DNA of 64,000 nucleotides from Sipunculus nudus (GCA_026874595.1 JAPPUL010000082.1:806001-870000); one strand, 5' to 3'. Positions 7,358-16,624 are shown, counted from the first letter of the stretch. Notes: generated from the letters alone by a model not told the origin. Numbers and translations are program-made.

Positions 7358-8191
7358 TTATTTGTTTAAAAGAGCAAGACATTCACGAAGTAAAGAAGTA
7401 GCAACAATAGTTGAGACACCAGAATGGTCGTAATGGGGAGCAAGTTCGACAATATCTATGCCGACGATATTATTATTTTTAAAAAGAGCAAGCGAGCGAA
7501 CAAGCTCATAATAAGTAACCCCACCGGGTTCAGGAGTGCCGGTACCTGGGAGTATAGAGGGGTCTAAGATATCAAGGTCAATAGAGATATATAAAGGAGT
7601 ATGAGTGTCGATAGCCTTAATAACGGAGCTAGTCTGCTTTAGGTTGAAAGGGAAAGAGAAACAATGTTTGCGTGAGAAATCAAATTCTTCTTTAGTACCG
7701 CTTCTAAAGCCGAGTTGAAATATTTTGTTATCCCCGAGAAGGTCAAAAACTCGTCTTATAACGGTGGCATGAGAAAGAGTAAGACCTAAAAACTGGTGTC
7801 TCAAATCAGCGTGCGCATCAAAATGTACAAATAAGATGTTGTTAAACTTCTTTTTAAAAGCTTTAAGAATGGGATATGAAATAAGGTGCTCCCCGCCAAG
7901 AGAAACAATAAACTTGTTGTTTTTGAGAATGGATTTAGTTTTGTTATAGATTTGTTCAAGAGGGTCGTACTGGTAATCAAAAACAAGGTTTTGCAGATCA
8001 CAAATCTTAAGCGAAGCGATATCGGTATCAAGGTAAGGAGAATAGGATTCAACGGCGGAGTAATTATCTCTAATGGCATTGGGAGCAAAACGTGAACCTG
8101 GTTTAAAAGAGGCGGTAGCGTCATAAGGGTAACCGATTATTATTATGTTTGCATCGTTATAATTTTGGGGCGACAAGAAAAAGCTATTCAT
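7358..8191 (-). CDS. speB: Agmatinase
   Basis: Hydrolyses agmatine to putrescine and urea with two Mn ions. The 277-residue protein is a ureohydrolase, shown by SLGGEH (His102), HFDAHADL (Asp125, His127, Asp129) and SIDLDILDPS (Asp205, Asp207), together the six metal ligands. Agmatinase is preferred over arginase because the same neighbourhood encodes an arginine decarboxylase making agmatine (911-1426) plus speD and speE. The FKPGSRFAPNAIR segment is also typical of bacterial and archaeal agmatinases. It is oriented opposite to the rest of the polyamine genes and lies 5 kb away. Confidence 0.93.
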   Translation of the reverse strand: MNSFFLSPQNYNDANIIIIGYPYDATASFKPGSRFAPNAIRDNYSAVESYSPYLDTDIASLKICDLQNLVFDYQYDPLEQIYNKTKSILKNNKFIVSLGGEHLISYPILKAFKKKFNNILFVHFDAHADLRHQFLGLTLSHATVIRRVFDLLGDNKIFQLGFRSGTKEEFDFSRKHCFSFPFNLKQTSSVIKAIDTHTPLYISIDLDILDPSILPGTGTPEPGGVTYYELVRSLALFKNNNIVGIDIVELAPHYDHSGVSTIVATSLLRECLALLNK

Positions 8192-8395
8192 ATGTGTAAA
8201 TTAAGTAAAAAGCACGGATAAAAAGTTGTAAAAAAGACAAAGCCTATATAAATTTAGAAAAACAAGATATGTAAAAATGATAATCTAAAAAAATAAAGTA
8301 ATGAGCGCATAAAAAGCTGTTAAGATATAATAAAGCCTTGTAAAAAGGTCGAGTATAAGATATATTAGAAAAAAATAGAAAATGGAACGCAAGAA

Positions 8396-8638
8396 ATGGA
8401 ATGTTGTACAAGTTGTGGGTCTGCTATGATCGAAAGCAAGTGGAGGGTAGATTTTATAGTAGAAAAAGAGAAATTTATAACGGTCGTAAATTATCCATTG
8501 TATGTGTGTGCATACTGTGGCAGTCAAACCTCGAAAGCAAAAGCCAACAAACAGATACTAAGAAAGTTATGTGAGCATACAAATAGTCCAATAAGCTTAA
8601 GTGCAATCAGTATAGAGGAGAGTGTAGATTCAAGATAA
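8396..8638 (+). CDS. Small CxxC zinc-finger protein, YgiT-like
   Basis: An 80-residue protein with two knuckles, Cys4-x2-Cys7 and Cys38-x2-Cys41 (YVCAYCG), which would bind one zinc. The spacing and the hydrophobic strand between the knuckles resemble the YgiT-type domain found at the N-terminus of MqsA-like regulators. The rest of the C-terminus is short and lacks a complete helix-turn-helix. No toxin partner gene is recognisable next to it, so a role in a toxin-antitoxin pair is not supported. The ATG at 8396 has only a weak ribosome site. The stop is covered by a terminator, so it is a single-gene unit. Confidence 0.65.
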   Translation: MECCTSCGSAMIESKWRVDFIVEKEKFITVVNYPLYVCAYCGSQTSKAKANKQILRKLCEHTNSPISLSAISIEESVDSR

Positions 8639-8650
8639 AGAATCTTTTTT
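8626..8650 (+). terminator. Rho-independent terminator of the CxxC protein gene
   Basis: The stem AGATTC (8626-8631) pairs with GAATCT (8640-8645) around an 8-base loop and is followed by a T run through 8650. It overlaps the last codons and the stop of the small zinc-finger gene. Confidence 0.65.
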
Positions 8651-8994
8651 CGTGATATATTGGTTTCGATATTGTGTTATAAGCATAAGCATTAGTTTAA
8701 ATATTATTGTCAACAAAAAATAAAAAGCCATATAAAGCAAAATAAACTTGCTAAAAAATAGAAAAGCTAGTAGCAGTTGCTGCAAACATCATACAAATGG
8801 ATAAATGCATGTTTAGAAGTCATGTATAGAGAATAGCTGCTTTTAAGAAAAAAACTAATAAAATATAAAACATTATAAAATGTAATAATTAAATGTAGAC
8901 TAAAGCATAGCTATTTATTGACTTATAAGATAAAACTAATTAGCTTTAGCCTGGTTTTTTTAAAGAGATATATAAGAATTAATCAGGATGGCTA
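8651..8994 (+). other. Intergenic region before the unusual sigma-like gene
   Basis: About 340 bases, very AT-rich, without an open frame that looks coding. TTGACT near 8918 could be a -35 element, but the -10 at the right distance (TAGCTT) is poor. The only firm element is AGGA at 8985-8988, which serves the GTG at 8995. Confidence 0.5.
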
Positions 8995-9870
8995 GTGAAG
9001 ATAGTAGATGATGCTTTAATAAAAGAGCTTGTATATAATTATCAAAAGACAGGCAATAACTATAATAAGATATTATTGGAGTTATCCGAGTATATATACA
9101 ATTACCCCAGAATACACTCGCAAAAGGAAGATGTAAGTGGAGAGTTTTATTTATATTTTTGCACTAGATTCCCCCAGGCTCTTATGCACTATAAAGAGCA
9201 AGATTGTAAATTTCTAACTTGGCTTACAGTAGTTTTATACAGACACTATATTAACTTTGTAAAGAGCATAAATAAGTTGGTAACTAAGGAGACATTATAT
9301 TTGGATGGCAGTTATCTAAAAGAGAATATGAGTCCAGATAATGTAGAGAGAGATGTTTTTGAAGATAAAGCAATTATTGACAAGGAAGTTATAAAAGGGA
9401 TATTAAATTCCTTACCGAGCAAGGTGAAGATAGTGATAAAGTTATACTACTTTGATTTTTTCAAGAGTGAGGATGCAAAAGAGGCTGTAGCAATCTTTAA
9501 ACAAGATGAATATGTACTATTCACAAAATACAAGGGTTTATTAGAAGGAGTACGTGGAGAATATGAGAAGCGAAATAAGCTTTGGGATGAACTAAACTCC
9601 TCGTATAACGATTTGATATTGCATAAAAACAATCTTTTGAAATTAGAAGAGGATAAATACGCAAGTGCAGATGACAAAAATAAACTAAAGCGTAAAATAG
9701 AGAAGTGTGAAATTAAACATAAAAAGTGTTTAAGCATATACAAGAGTTTCTTTATAACGATAAAGCATGAATTAATAAGTGATTTTCTTGGAATATCTGT
9801 CAATGCAGTTAATAATCTCGTATATCGCGGCAAGAGGATAATAAAAGAAAAGCTCAAGCAGTTTTTGTGA
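8995..9870 (+). CDS. Sigma-70-like transcription factor with a coiled-coil insertion in region 4
   Basis: A 291-residue protein starting at GTG 8995 with AGGA just upstream. Residues about 30-95 resemble sigma region 2 (YLYFCTRFPQALMHYK, then CKFLTWLTVVLYRHYINFVK). Residues 138-155 (LNSLPSKVKIVIKLYYF) resemble the first helix of region 4. Residues about 258-288 (ISDFLGISVNAVNNLVYRGK) form a good helix-turn-helix recognition unit. Between these two halves lies a highly charged insertion of about 100 residues (157-255) with coiled-coil character. That split arrangement is not standard for ECF factors. The stop overlaps the start of the next gene by four bases, so they are translationally coupled. 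Target promoters are unknown. Confidence 0.6.
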   Translation: MKIVDDALIKELVYNYQKTGNNYNKILLELSEYIYNYPRIHSQKEDVSGEFYLYFCTRFPQALMHYKEQDCKFLTWLTVVLYRHYINFVKSINKLVTKETLYLDGSYLKENMSPDNVERDVFEDKAIIDKEVIKGILNSLPSKVKIVIKLYYFDFFKSEDAKEAVAIFKQDEYVLFTKYKGLLEGVRGEYEKRNKLWDELNSSYNDLILHKNNLLKLEEDKYASADDKNKLKRKIEKCEIKHKKCLSIYKSFFITIKHELISDFLGISVNAVNNLVYRGKRIIKEKLKQFL

Positions 9871-10523
9871 ATAGAAGCAAAATGAAAGCAAATGAAAAAA
9901 TAGATATCTTATTGGCCCTCTATATAGAGGCAAGTGACACGTCTTTACCCATAAAAGATAGGATTGAAGCGTTAAAGAAATTATATCGTTCTAAGGAGTT
10001 TGATATATTAGAGCTTGAAAAGGCTCAAGTTGCAATGCAGACGATGTCTTTTTTAAAGGTACCAGACTTATTATTCCAAGAAGTTATGCTTTCTAATGAC
10101 AGAACAAGCATGATAAAGATACGGTTTGTGGGCGAGAGGGGAGGAGTTGGTGCAATTGAGCTTGAGAGTAACACTTTTACTAAAGACTATAAAAGTGAAC
10201 AAGTTTATGTCCGTGATGCCAAAGATATGATTAATCATGATAAGCTAATATTTGATAGCGGACAAATAAGACTTGTAGTATATATACTGCGCAAGAAAAT
10301 GAATATAGAGGTAAGTATAAATATTGACGAAAACCACAAAAGGAATATCGTAAAAAGGAATATCGTAACAATACATTATGAAGATGAAATCACTAAAGAA
10401 ACAAAACTTATCGCCTCAAGCCATGCAAGAGAAAACAAGGTGTTATTTAAGGAATTGCCGATTAGAAGGCATTATAACCTAAAGGTATTAAATGACACTA
10501 TAAGGCTTATAACCTTATACTAA
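9867..10523 (+). CDS. Unknown protein coupled to the sigma-like factor
   Basis: A 218-residue protein that I do not recognise. It starts with GTG 9867, overlapping the previous stop as GTGA. An in-frame ATG at 9882 is an alternative. There is no signal peptide, membrane helix or cysteine motif. The N-terminal 60 residues look helical (ILLALYIEASDTS... IEALKKLYRSKEFDI). The C-terminal part is beta-rich, with alternating hydrophobic residues and an ending typical of a small beta-sandwich. The tight overlap suggests that the product acts with the sigma-like protein, for example as an anti-sigma or co-regulator, but that is inference from position only. Confidence 0.6.
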   Translation: MNRSKMKANEKIDILLALYIEASDTSLPIKDRIEALKKLYRSKEFDILELEKAQVAMQTMSFLKVPDLLFQEVMLSNDRTSMIKIRFVGERGGVGAIELESNTFTKDYKSEQVYVRDAKDMINHDKLIFDSGQIRLVVYILRKKMNIEVSINIDENHKRNIVKRNIVTIHYEDEITKETKLIASSHARENKVLFKELPIRRHYNLKVLNDTIRLITLY

Positions 10524-10531
10524 TAAATACC

Positions 10532-11440
10532 TTATCTATTTAAAATAGCGTTAATAGATCTACTTAATTCAAGTGTCACCTTTTTATTTACTTTAATCCG
10601 TCGTGCTTGTAAAAGAGGATAAAAACTTCTCTCGTCTTTAAGATGACCTAATGACTTAACTATTGCCCAGTATAGAAAATAGCTTTTAGGGGATTCGTTT
10701 TCAAGATAATTGAGTATCCGAGCTAAAACAAAAGTTTTATTTGGATCAGAAGGTTTTATATTAGCAAAAAGCTTGCCTAAAGCTATAGCTGCAATCCCTC
10801 TTACACGTTCTTCTTTATCAGTATCTAAGGTTATAAGTAAGCGTCTTGAAAATGCTGCACGATACTTGACATTATTTAACCTTGAGGCATTCTCTCCGAT
10901 TAAATAAGCTGCCGCTGCCCTAACTTTCCATGCTTGTGATACGTATAATTTATTGTAATGTCTTTGATTCCATAAACCCTCGGCAAGTCCCATGTTAAGC
11001 AGTTTAACTGTTGTATCATCCCCAACTCCTTTTGCCATGGCTGCACGAAGTATATATATTTTCACTTCTGGATCTTGCGTTTTGCCTACATAGGTACTAT
11101 AAAGGAATTTTGAGTCTTTTGGTTTGTATCTCTTGAAGTATTTTTGAAAAAACTCAGAGTCAGTTAGATATAAATCTTCTTTAAATTCCTTATCTTCGTC
11201 TTCTACCCTGACATCTAGGTTAGACTTTGTGTTAGAAGACTTTTTAGCCACAGACTTTTTAGTCGCAGAAGATTGTTTTGTCCTTTTGACTCTTTCAGTA
11301 TTTTTAGTACTTTTAGTTGCTGTAGATTTACTTCTTTTTGTCCGACTTGTTCTACTTTGAGATAGCGACATATCGGGCATTATTACCATAAAAGCCAAAA
11401 CTAGTGTTAGCCATATTTTAATACTTCTTTTTAATCTCAT
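10532..11440 (-). CDS. Exported HEAT-repeat protein
   Basis: A 302-residue protein with an N-terminal signal peptide (about residues 1-27, basic start then LTLVLAFMVIM). A Ser/Thr/Lys-rich linker of about 50 residues follows, then an alpha-helical repeat domain from about residue 120. Units such as VRAAAAYLIGENASR, VRGIAAIALGKLF and AIVKSLGHLKDERS match HEAT/PBS-lyase-like repeats, which act as protein-binding scaffolds. GGGAG is correctly placed before the ATG. The likely location is the periplasm or outer envelope. The partner is unknown. It converges with the preceding gene pair, only eight bases apart. Confidence 0.75.
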   Translation of the reverse strand: MRLKRSIKIWLTLVLAFMVIMPDMSLSQSRTSRTKRSKSTATKSTKNTERVKRTKQSSATKKSVAKKSSNTKSNLDVRVEDEDKEFKEDLYLTDSEFFQKYFKRYKPKDSKFLYSTYVGKTQDPEVKIYILRAAMAKGVGDDTTVKLLNMGLAEGLWNQRHYNKLYVSQAWKVRAAAAYLIGENASRLNNVKYRAAFSRRLLITLDTDKEERVRGIAAIALGKLFANIKPSDPNKTFVLARILNYLENESPKSYFLYWAIVKSLGHLKDERSFYPLLQARRIKVNKKVTLELSRSINAILNR

Positions 11441-11584
11441 TTTATATTACTCCCAAAAAAAAAACACAGATTCTCTATCAGTGTCGATATTTGTTTTTGC
11501 AGGCTTTAACTAAAGTGTCACTTTTACGTTACTTTTATAATACATTTTTTATACTTCTCTTTACTTACAAAGTAAAATATATTT

Positions 11585-12793
11585 ATGATTAACTATAAAA
11601 GCAATTATCTATATTTTTTTATTAAACAGCTTCTAAACCCAAACATAATTTATTCATTATTAGCTTTATTAACTTGTGCACTTTATTATATAATTTATTC
11701 ATCTACCCATATAAATTTAAGTAATTATTTAAGTAATTATGATCTAAGTATATATAAATACATAATTAGCTTTATATATCTTAGTATAATTATTCTACTT
11801 GCTTTTAAATTTCACCCGACTAAAGTTTATATAATTATATTAGCTGGTCTTTTATTTAGAGCTATTATTATCTATTTTAACTATGATAACTCTTTTGTCA
11901 ATTTAAATGCTTTTTCTCATAATTATCCTTTTTTAGGCTATTTTGCTATAAAAACTTTATCATTATTAACTAACATTCCCTCTTATATTCCTTACATTAT
12001 CTCCTTAACCCTTGACTTTATCATAAGCATACTACTTTTTAACATATTAAAGCATTATAAGAAACATATTAGCGTAATTACTCTAATCTTTTGGAACCCG
12101 CTTTGGATTAAATCCATTTATACCAACTTTAATCCTCTAATTATTTATGTATTCTTATTTGCTTTAGCTTTCTTTTTTATCTTCCATAAACAGTTTATTG
12201 TTGCTTCTATTTCTATTTCTTTTGCTTTTCCTTTCTATCATGTCTTATATTTATTCTTACCTTTTTTGATCTACTCACTGCGTTATGCTTTTATACTATT
12301 AGTTGCTATTAATTACTTCTTATTATCATTTTATAAAGACTATATTGTTACGAATATCCTTTATTCGGAATCTGTTAAGTCTATCTTAGAATATCTTTCT
12401 TCAGGCTTTTTAATCTCTTTTGATACTTTTTTAGCTTTGTTTATATTTGCCTTCTTTTTTGTATCATTACTTTGGTTAACATTTTTAAAAATATCTTTTT
12501 TTGATAAGGTTTATATATTTGTATTTGCTTTAGTGCTTATATTTCCCTATATGTTTAATTACGGATTAGCTTTACTTGTCATATTGTTTGGTGCCGTATA
12601 CATGAATTTTGGGTTTCTCTGTCTTTCTTTATTTGTATATCTTTTCCCAACACTTAACTTGTCTTTCCTAAGCCAAACTTATAACACTTTTTTACCGCAT
12701 ATTATTATCTCTTTTGCCTTTGTTTATATAATTATCAAACAAGCCCTTAATACTAAAATGTCTTTTTGGAACCACTTTAGGTTTGACAAGTAG
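11585..12793 (+). CDS. Polytopic membrane protein of unknown function
   Basis: A 402-residue protein made largely of hydrophobic segments, with roughly ten to eleven membrane helices separated by short loops. It is very rich in Phe, Ile, Leu and Tyr. The overall layout, with a long series of helices and a short conserved WNPLWIKSIYTNFNPL loop, recalls GT-C-type lipid-linked sugar transferases, but I cannot identify the catalytic acidic motif near the first loop, so this is only a suggestion. Its pyrimidine-rich coding strand reflects the hydrophobic composition. The stop codon is the first triplet of a 44-base tandem repeat. Confidence 0.7.
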   Translation: MINYKSNYLYFFIKQLLNPNIIYSLLALLTCALYYIIYSSTHINLSNYLSNYDLSIYKYIISFIYLSIIILLAFKFHPTKVYIIILAGLLFRAIIIYFNYDNSFVNLNAFSHNYPFLGYFAIKTLSLLTNIPSYIPYIISLTLDFIISILLFNILKHYKKHISVITLIFWNPLWIKSIYTNFNPLIIYVFLFALAFFFIFHKQFIVASISISFAFPFYHVLYLFLPFLIYSLRYAFILLVAINYFLLSFYKDYIVTNILYSESVKSILEYLSSGFLISFDTFLALFIFAFFFVSLLWLTFLKISFFDKVYIFVFALVLIFPYMFNYGLALLVILFGAVYMNFGFLCLSLFVYLFPTLNLSFLSQTYNTFLPHIIISFAFVYIIIKQALNTKMSFWNHFRFDK

Positions 12794-12910
12794 TTGTTTT
12801 TGCAAATAATACAAAATCTTTAACTTTTATTAAGTAGTTGTTTTTGCAAATAATACAAAATCTTTAACTTTTATTAAGTAGTCTTTTTTGCCAGTAATAC
12901 AAAATCTTTG
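12791..12910 (+). repeat. Two 44-bp tandem copies echoing the cobB 3' end
   Basis: Identical 44-base units occupy 12791-12834 and 12835-12878. A third, diverged partial copy (12879 to about 12910) is the real end of the cobB gene on the minus strand. Read on the minus strand, each spacer copy encodes a recognisable KDFVLFAK-TTT-stop, compared with KDFVLLAKKTT-stop in the gene. The array fills the whole gap between the two stop codons. Confidence 0.9.
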
Positions 12911-14370
12911 CTGAATTCAGGATAACTAAGGGTATGGATATGTGCGTAGGAGGCTAGTACGTTTTTATATAGTAGTCCGTCGTTTTTTCCGTCTAGCCCA
13001 TACCCTTTTTTTACTTTGTACACATACTTAAGTTTTTCTTTATCTTCTATATCTATTTTTGCTCTTGAATAGTGAAATTCATGCCCTCTTAGCTCAAAAC
13101 CTTTTTTAGCATTTATAAAACTTTCTTTATCTCCGCTAAGCTCAAGTATGCAATAGCCAAGCCCTTGAGGTATTTCTCCTTGCGTTATCTCAAGAGGCAG
13201 CGCTCCTACCATATCTACTTTAAAACCTCTATAGCTTATACTTTCAGATAAGTACATAAGTCCTCCACACTCGGCGTAAACAGCAAGCCCTCCTTCTATT
13301 GATAGCTTTATTTCATACATTAGACTCTTAGAAAACTTATTAAGAAATAATTCAGGAAAGCCACCTCCTATATATAAGCCATTTAGATTTTTCGGCAGCT
13401 TTTTATCTTTTAATGTGTCTATATATAATAGCTTTGCTCCTGCATCTTCAAGGGCTTTTAGATTCTCAGGATAATAAAAATGAAACGCTTGGTCTTTTAC
13501 TATCCCTATACGTACATCACTTACACCCTCTCTTACACCCTCTCTTACACCCTCTCTTACATCCTCTCTTACATCACTTATTCCGACTTTTATCTCGATG
13601 TTTTTATATTCTAACTCAGCTTTTCGTATTTCGCTTTTGCTTTTTATCGCAACTTTTGATATTTCAAGAACACGCTCTAAGTTTACATTTTCATTTACTA
13701 AATACTCTATCTCGTCTATAAGTCGTTTATTAACTTCTTCATCTTCTACAAACGGCGTTAAGCCCATATGACGTTCTGATATCTCTATCTTCTCCTCTTT
13801 TGGTATTACTCCTAATACCTCTATATTAGTATAATTCTTAATTGAACTGAGTAATTTTTGTTCATGACGTTGCCCTCGTACCTTGTTTAGAATTACTCCT
13901 TTAATTTGTGTTTCTTTTTCGAAATTAACGTAACCTTGTATTAAAGCCGCTATGCTCCTATTAAGCCCTTGTGTGTTTATTACAAGCACAAGCGGTACTT
14001 CCAAAAGCCTTGATAGATAAGCATTACTACCCCTCCCATCCTCATACACGCTGTCATATAAACCTTGATTGCCCTCTATTAGACTAATATCTGCCCATTG
14101 ACTCTTTTCTTTGAAACTCTCCTTTAAAACACTTTCTCCCATCATGAATAAATCTAAATTATAACACGTGGTAAAAGATGCGTACGTAAGCCATAATGAA
14201 TCTATATAATCTGGACCCTTCTTAAACGTTTGTACCTTATAGCTCCTTGATAAGCATCTTGAAAGCCCTATTGATATCGTTGTCTTTCCTTCGCCGCGTT
14301 TTGGACCTGATATCATGAGCCTGTTTACTGTCTTAGTTATAACTTGTTTGCTTATCACGCTTTGTCTCAA
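12874..14370 (-). CDS. cobB: Cobyrinic acid a,c-diamide synthase family protein (CobB/CbiA)
   Basis: ATP-dependent amidase family that converts two carboxylates of a corrin or related tetrapyrrole to amides using glutamine. The N-terminal MinD-like domain has GPKRGEGKTT and the magnesium-site segment KKGPDYIDSLW. The C-terminal class I glutamine amidotransferase domain has LYIGGGFPELF, the nucleophile in AVYAECGG and a terminal His-bearing GHEFHYS. The protein is 498 residues, longer than usual because of a (VREG)n repeat in the interdomain linker. The TTG at 14370 lacks a good ribosome site. ATG 14316 (MISGPKRG) would be closer to the usual start. No other cobalamin gene is nearby, so a siroheme-type or other tetrapyrrole substrate is possible. 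Confidence 0.85.
   Translation of the reverse strand: MRQSVISKQVITKTVNRLMISGPKRGEGKTTISIGLSRCLSRSYKVQTFKKGPDYIDSLWLTYASFTTCYNLDLFMMGESVLKESFKEKSQWADISLIEGNQGLYDSVYEDGRGSNAYLSRLLEVPLVLVINTQGLNRSIAALIQGYVNFEKETQIKGVILNKVRGQRHEQKLLSSIKNYTNIEVLGVIPKEEKIEISERHMGLTPFVEDEEVNKRLIDEIEYLVNENVNLERVLEISKVAIKSKSEIRKAELEYKNIEIKVGISDVREDVREGVREGVREGVSDVRIGIVKDQAFHFYYPENLKALEDAGAKLLYIDTLKDKKLPKNLNGLYIGGGFPELFLNKFSKSLMYEIKLSIEGGLAVYAECGGLMYLSESISYRGFKVDMVGALPLEITQGEIPQGLGYCILELSGDKESFINAKKGFELRGHEFHYSRAKIDIEDKEKLKYVYKVKKGYGLDGKNDGLLYKNVLASYAHIHTLSYPEFSKDFVLLAKKTT
13521..13580 (-). repeat. 12-bp in-frame tandem repeat in the cobB linker
   Basis: Four tandem 12-base units (TTACACCCTCTC on the plus strand) and a diverged fifth encode VREG-type tetrapeptides between the two enzymatic domains. 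Because the unit is four codons long, gain or loss of copies keeps the frame. Confidence 0.9.
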
Positions 14371-14502
14371 TAAGATAATGTTCTGATAGACGGTTTTTTA
14401 AGCATACCTATCATTATAAGTTATATACGCAAGCTTTTATTTGCATCCTTTTAACGTTTTTAACGTCGGATACAAAACAAAACCTTTGGTAGGTTAAATA
14501 TC

Positions 14503-16602
14503 CTAATTTGCAAGTAGTTTATAATTGCTTTTTATAAATCTTTTGTATATCGTATTGTGTAAACTTTTATGTTCTTCCTTTTCAAGCTTCGGATCGTTTA
14601 ATATCACCGTAAACCCGTCTTCTCGGGCCAGTTCAAGTAAGCTCTTATCCTCAACTAAATCTGCAAAGAAAAGGGCATTAACTCCTGTTTGCTTTGAACC
14701 TAAAAACTCGCCACTTCCACGTAACTTTAAATCCTCCTCCGCTAGTATAAAACCATCATTATGTTCTAAAAGCACTTTTAGCCTCTCTTTCCACACTTCA
14801 CTACCACGCCGTTTGCTTACCACGAAAAAACAATTACCATCATATTCTCCACGCCCTATTCTCCCCCTAAGCTGATGTAATTGGCTAAGTCCAAACCTAT
14901 CTGCATCTTCTATTATCATAAAGCTCGCTTTATGTACATCTATTCCCACCTCTATTACCGTCGTTGATACCAGTATGTCATATTCTCCGTTTGTAAACTT
15001 ATCCATTACCGCTTCCTTCTCTCTAAACTGCATCCCTCCATGAATTAACCCTATCCGCCTATCCTTAAACTCTTTACTCTTAAGCCTTTCATACGTGCTT
15101 AGCGCCGAGCTTACGTCCAATTTCTCTGATTCCTCTACAAGTGGACATACGACAAAGCCTTGCATACCATTTGATATCTCATTATCTATAAAAGCGTACA
15201 TCTTCTCCGCGTTTTCTTTGCTGTATATGAAATGACTCTTTACCACCGCTTTACGCTTTGGTTTGTCCTTTATTATCGATAATTCTAAATCTCCATAAAC
15301 TGTTAAGGATAAACTTCGTGGTATTGGCGTTGCCGTCATTAGTAAAATATCTGTAGACTCCCCTTTGCTAACTAGTTTACCACGCTCTAAAACTCCAAAC
15401 TTATGTTGTTCGTCTATTACCACAAGCCCTAATTCTTTATATATTACCTCTTCACTAAATAAGGCATGTGTACCTACTACTATATTTGCATGCCCGCTTG
15501 CAACCTTTTCAAGCGCTTGTCTTCTTTCTAATGACTTAAGTCCGCCTAGCAAAAGTACTGTCTCAACCGCTAAATCCTTTGTAAACTCTTTTAATCTTAA
15601 GTAGTTTTGTTTGGCAAGTACCTCTGTTGGCGCCATTAGTGCACTTTGTTTGCCATTGTCTAGTGCCAGTAGCATCGCTAAAATCGATACCACTGTCTTG
15701 CCGCTTCCTACATCCCCTTGTAACATCCTATGCATCGGGTATTTTGAATATAAATCTCGTTTTATCTCTGCTAATGCACTCTTTTGTCCATCCGTTAGCT
15801 TAAAGTTAAGAGTATTTAATAACTTTTTATATAAACTTCCTTTAGCATCCCTTTTTAAAAACCGCTTTTTCTTACTCTTAGTTAAATAATACTTTTTGAG
15901 TGCCACATTACATTCAAGCTCGAATAACTCATAATATTTCATCCTATATCTTGCCTTTTCAAGCTTATCATATGAACTTGGAAAATGTAACTCCCTAAAA
16001 CTCTCCTCTTTTGATAGCAAATTACGATGTTCAATTAAGTAATTTGGTATTGTATCTTTTATGCTAACTATTTCAAGTGCATCTTTTATCGCTGTCCTTA
16101 ACGTCTTTTGCAAAAGCCCTTCTGTTAATTGATATATAGGCACTATCCGAAGCGCTGATAAGCTATTTTCTGCTCCTACCTTTGTATATTCAAAATTTGA
16201 TGATTGTAACTCGCCATATTTGTACTGAAAGTTACTTGTTATTATATATTGCTCTCCTACTATAAGAATATCTTTTAAATATGCTCTGTTGTAACATATC
16301 AAACTACCGCTCATAACACCATCGTATACTATTATCTTCAATACCCGAGTAGACCCAAATTGAAGATATTGATGTTCTACTACTTCTACTTTGACTGATA
16401 ACTTATCTTTAGCCCCATCTCGTTTTGTATTCGATGTATTGTCGCTTGTACTTTTTAGGAAATCTTTTAAACTATGTAATTTACTTCTGTCTTCGTATCT
16501 TATTGGAAAGTAAGTTAAAAGCTCGTTTATACTACTTATATTTATTCTTTTAAGTGTATCGACGCTACTTTGTCCAATACCTTTTAAGTCTAATAGTTCC
16601 AT
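14503..16602 (-). CDS. recG: ATP-dependent DNA helicase RecG
   Basis: Branch-migrating helicase that regresses stalled replication forks and processes recombination intermediates. The 699-residue length is normal. The N-terminal wedge domain begins with a helix-hairpin-helix-like segment (LKGIGQSSVDTL). The helicase motifs are Walker A QGDVGSGKT at 295-303, motif Ia APTEVLA, motif II DEQH at 397-400, motif III TATPIPR, and motif VI QLRGRIGRG. The terminal part with FGLSQLHQLRG and the LKLRGSGEFLGSKQTG element is specific to RecG. It lies directly downstream of nadD (22 bases) on the same strand, so it is likely part of a proA-nadD-recG operon. Confidence 0.97.
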   Translation of the reverse strand: MELLDLKGIGQSSVDTLKRINISSINELLTYFPIRYEDRSKLHSLKDFLKSTSDNTSNTKRDGAKDKLSVKVEVVEHQYLQFGSTRVLKIIVYDGVMSGSLICYNRAYLKDILIVGEQYIITSNFQYKYGELQSSNFEYTKVGAENSLSALRIVPIYQLTEGLLQKTLRTAIKDALEIVSIKDTIPNYLIEHRNLLSKEESFRELHFPSSYDKLEKARYRMKYYELFELECNVALKKYYLTKSKKKRFLKRDAKGSLYKKLLNTLNFKLTDGQKSALAEIKRDLYSKYPMHRMLQGDVGSGKTVVSILAMLLALDNGKQSALMAPTEVLAKQNYLRLKEFTKDLAVETVLLLGGLKSLERRQALEKVASGHANIVVGTHALFSEEVIYKELGLVVIDEQHKFGVLERGKLVSKGESTDILLMTATPIPRSLSLTVYGDLELSIIKDKPKRKAVVKSHFIYSKENAEKMYAFIDNEISNGMQGFVVCPLVEESEKLDVSSALSTYERLKSKEFKDRRIGLIHGGMQFREKEAVMDKFTNGEYDILVSTTVIEVGIDVHKASFMIIEDADRFGLSQLHQLRGRIGRGEYDGNCFFVVSKRRGSEVWKERLKVLLEHNDGFILAEEDLKLRGSGEFLGSKQTGVNALFFADLVEDKSLLELAREDGFTVILNDPKLEKEEHKSLHNTIYKRFIKSNYKLLAN

Positions 16603-16624
16603 GCCTTGATAATCCTTGTACTCT

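Noticed and set aside
8396-8638. MqsA-type antitoxin with toxin partner
   Set aside because: Only the zinc knuckles resemble that family. There is no helix-turn-helix and no partner gene next to it.
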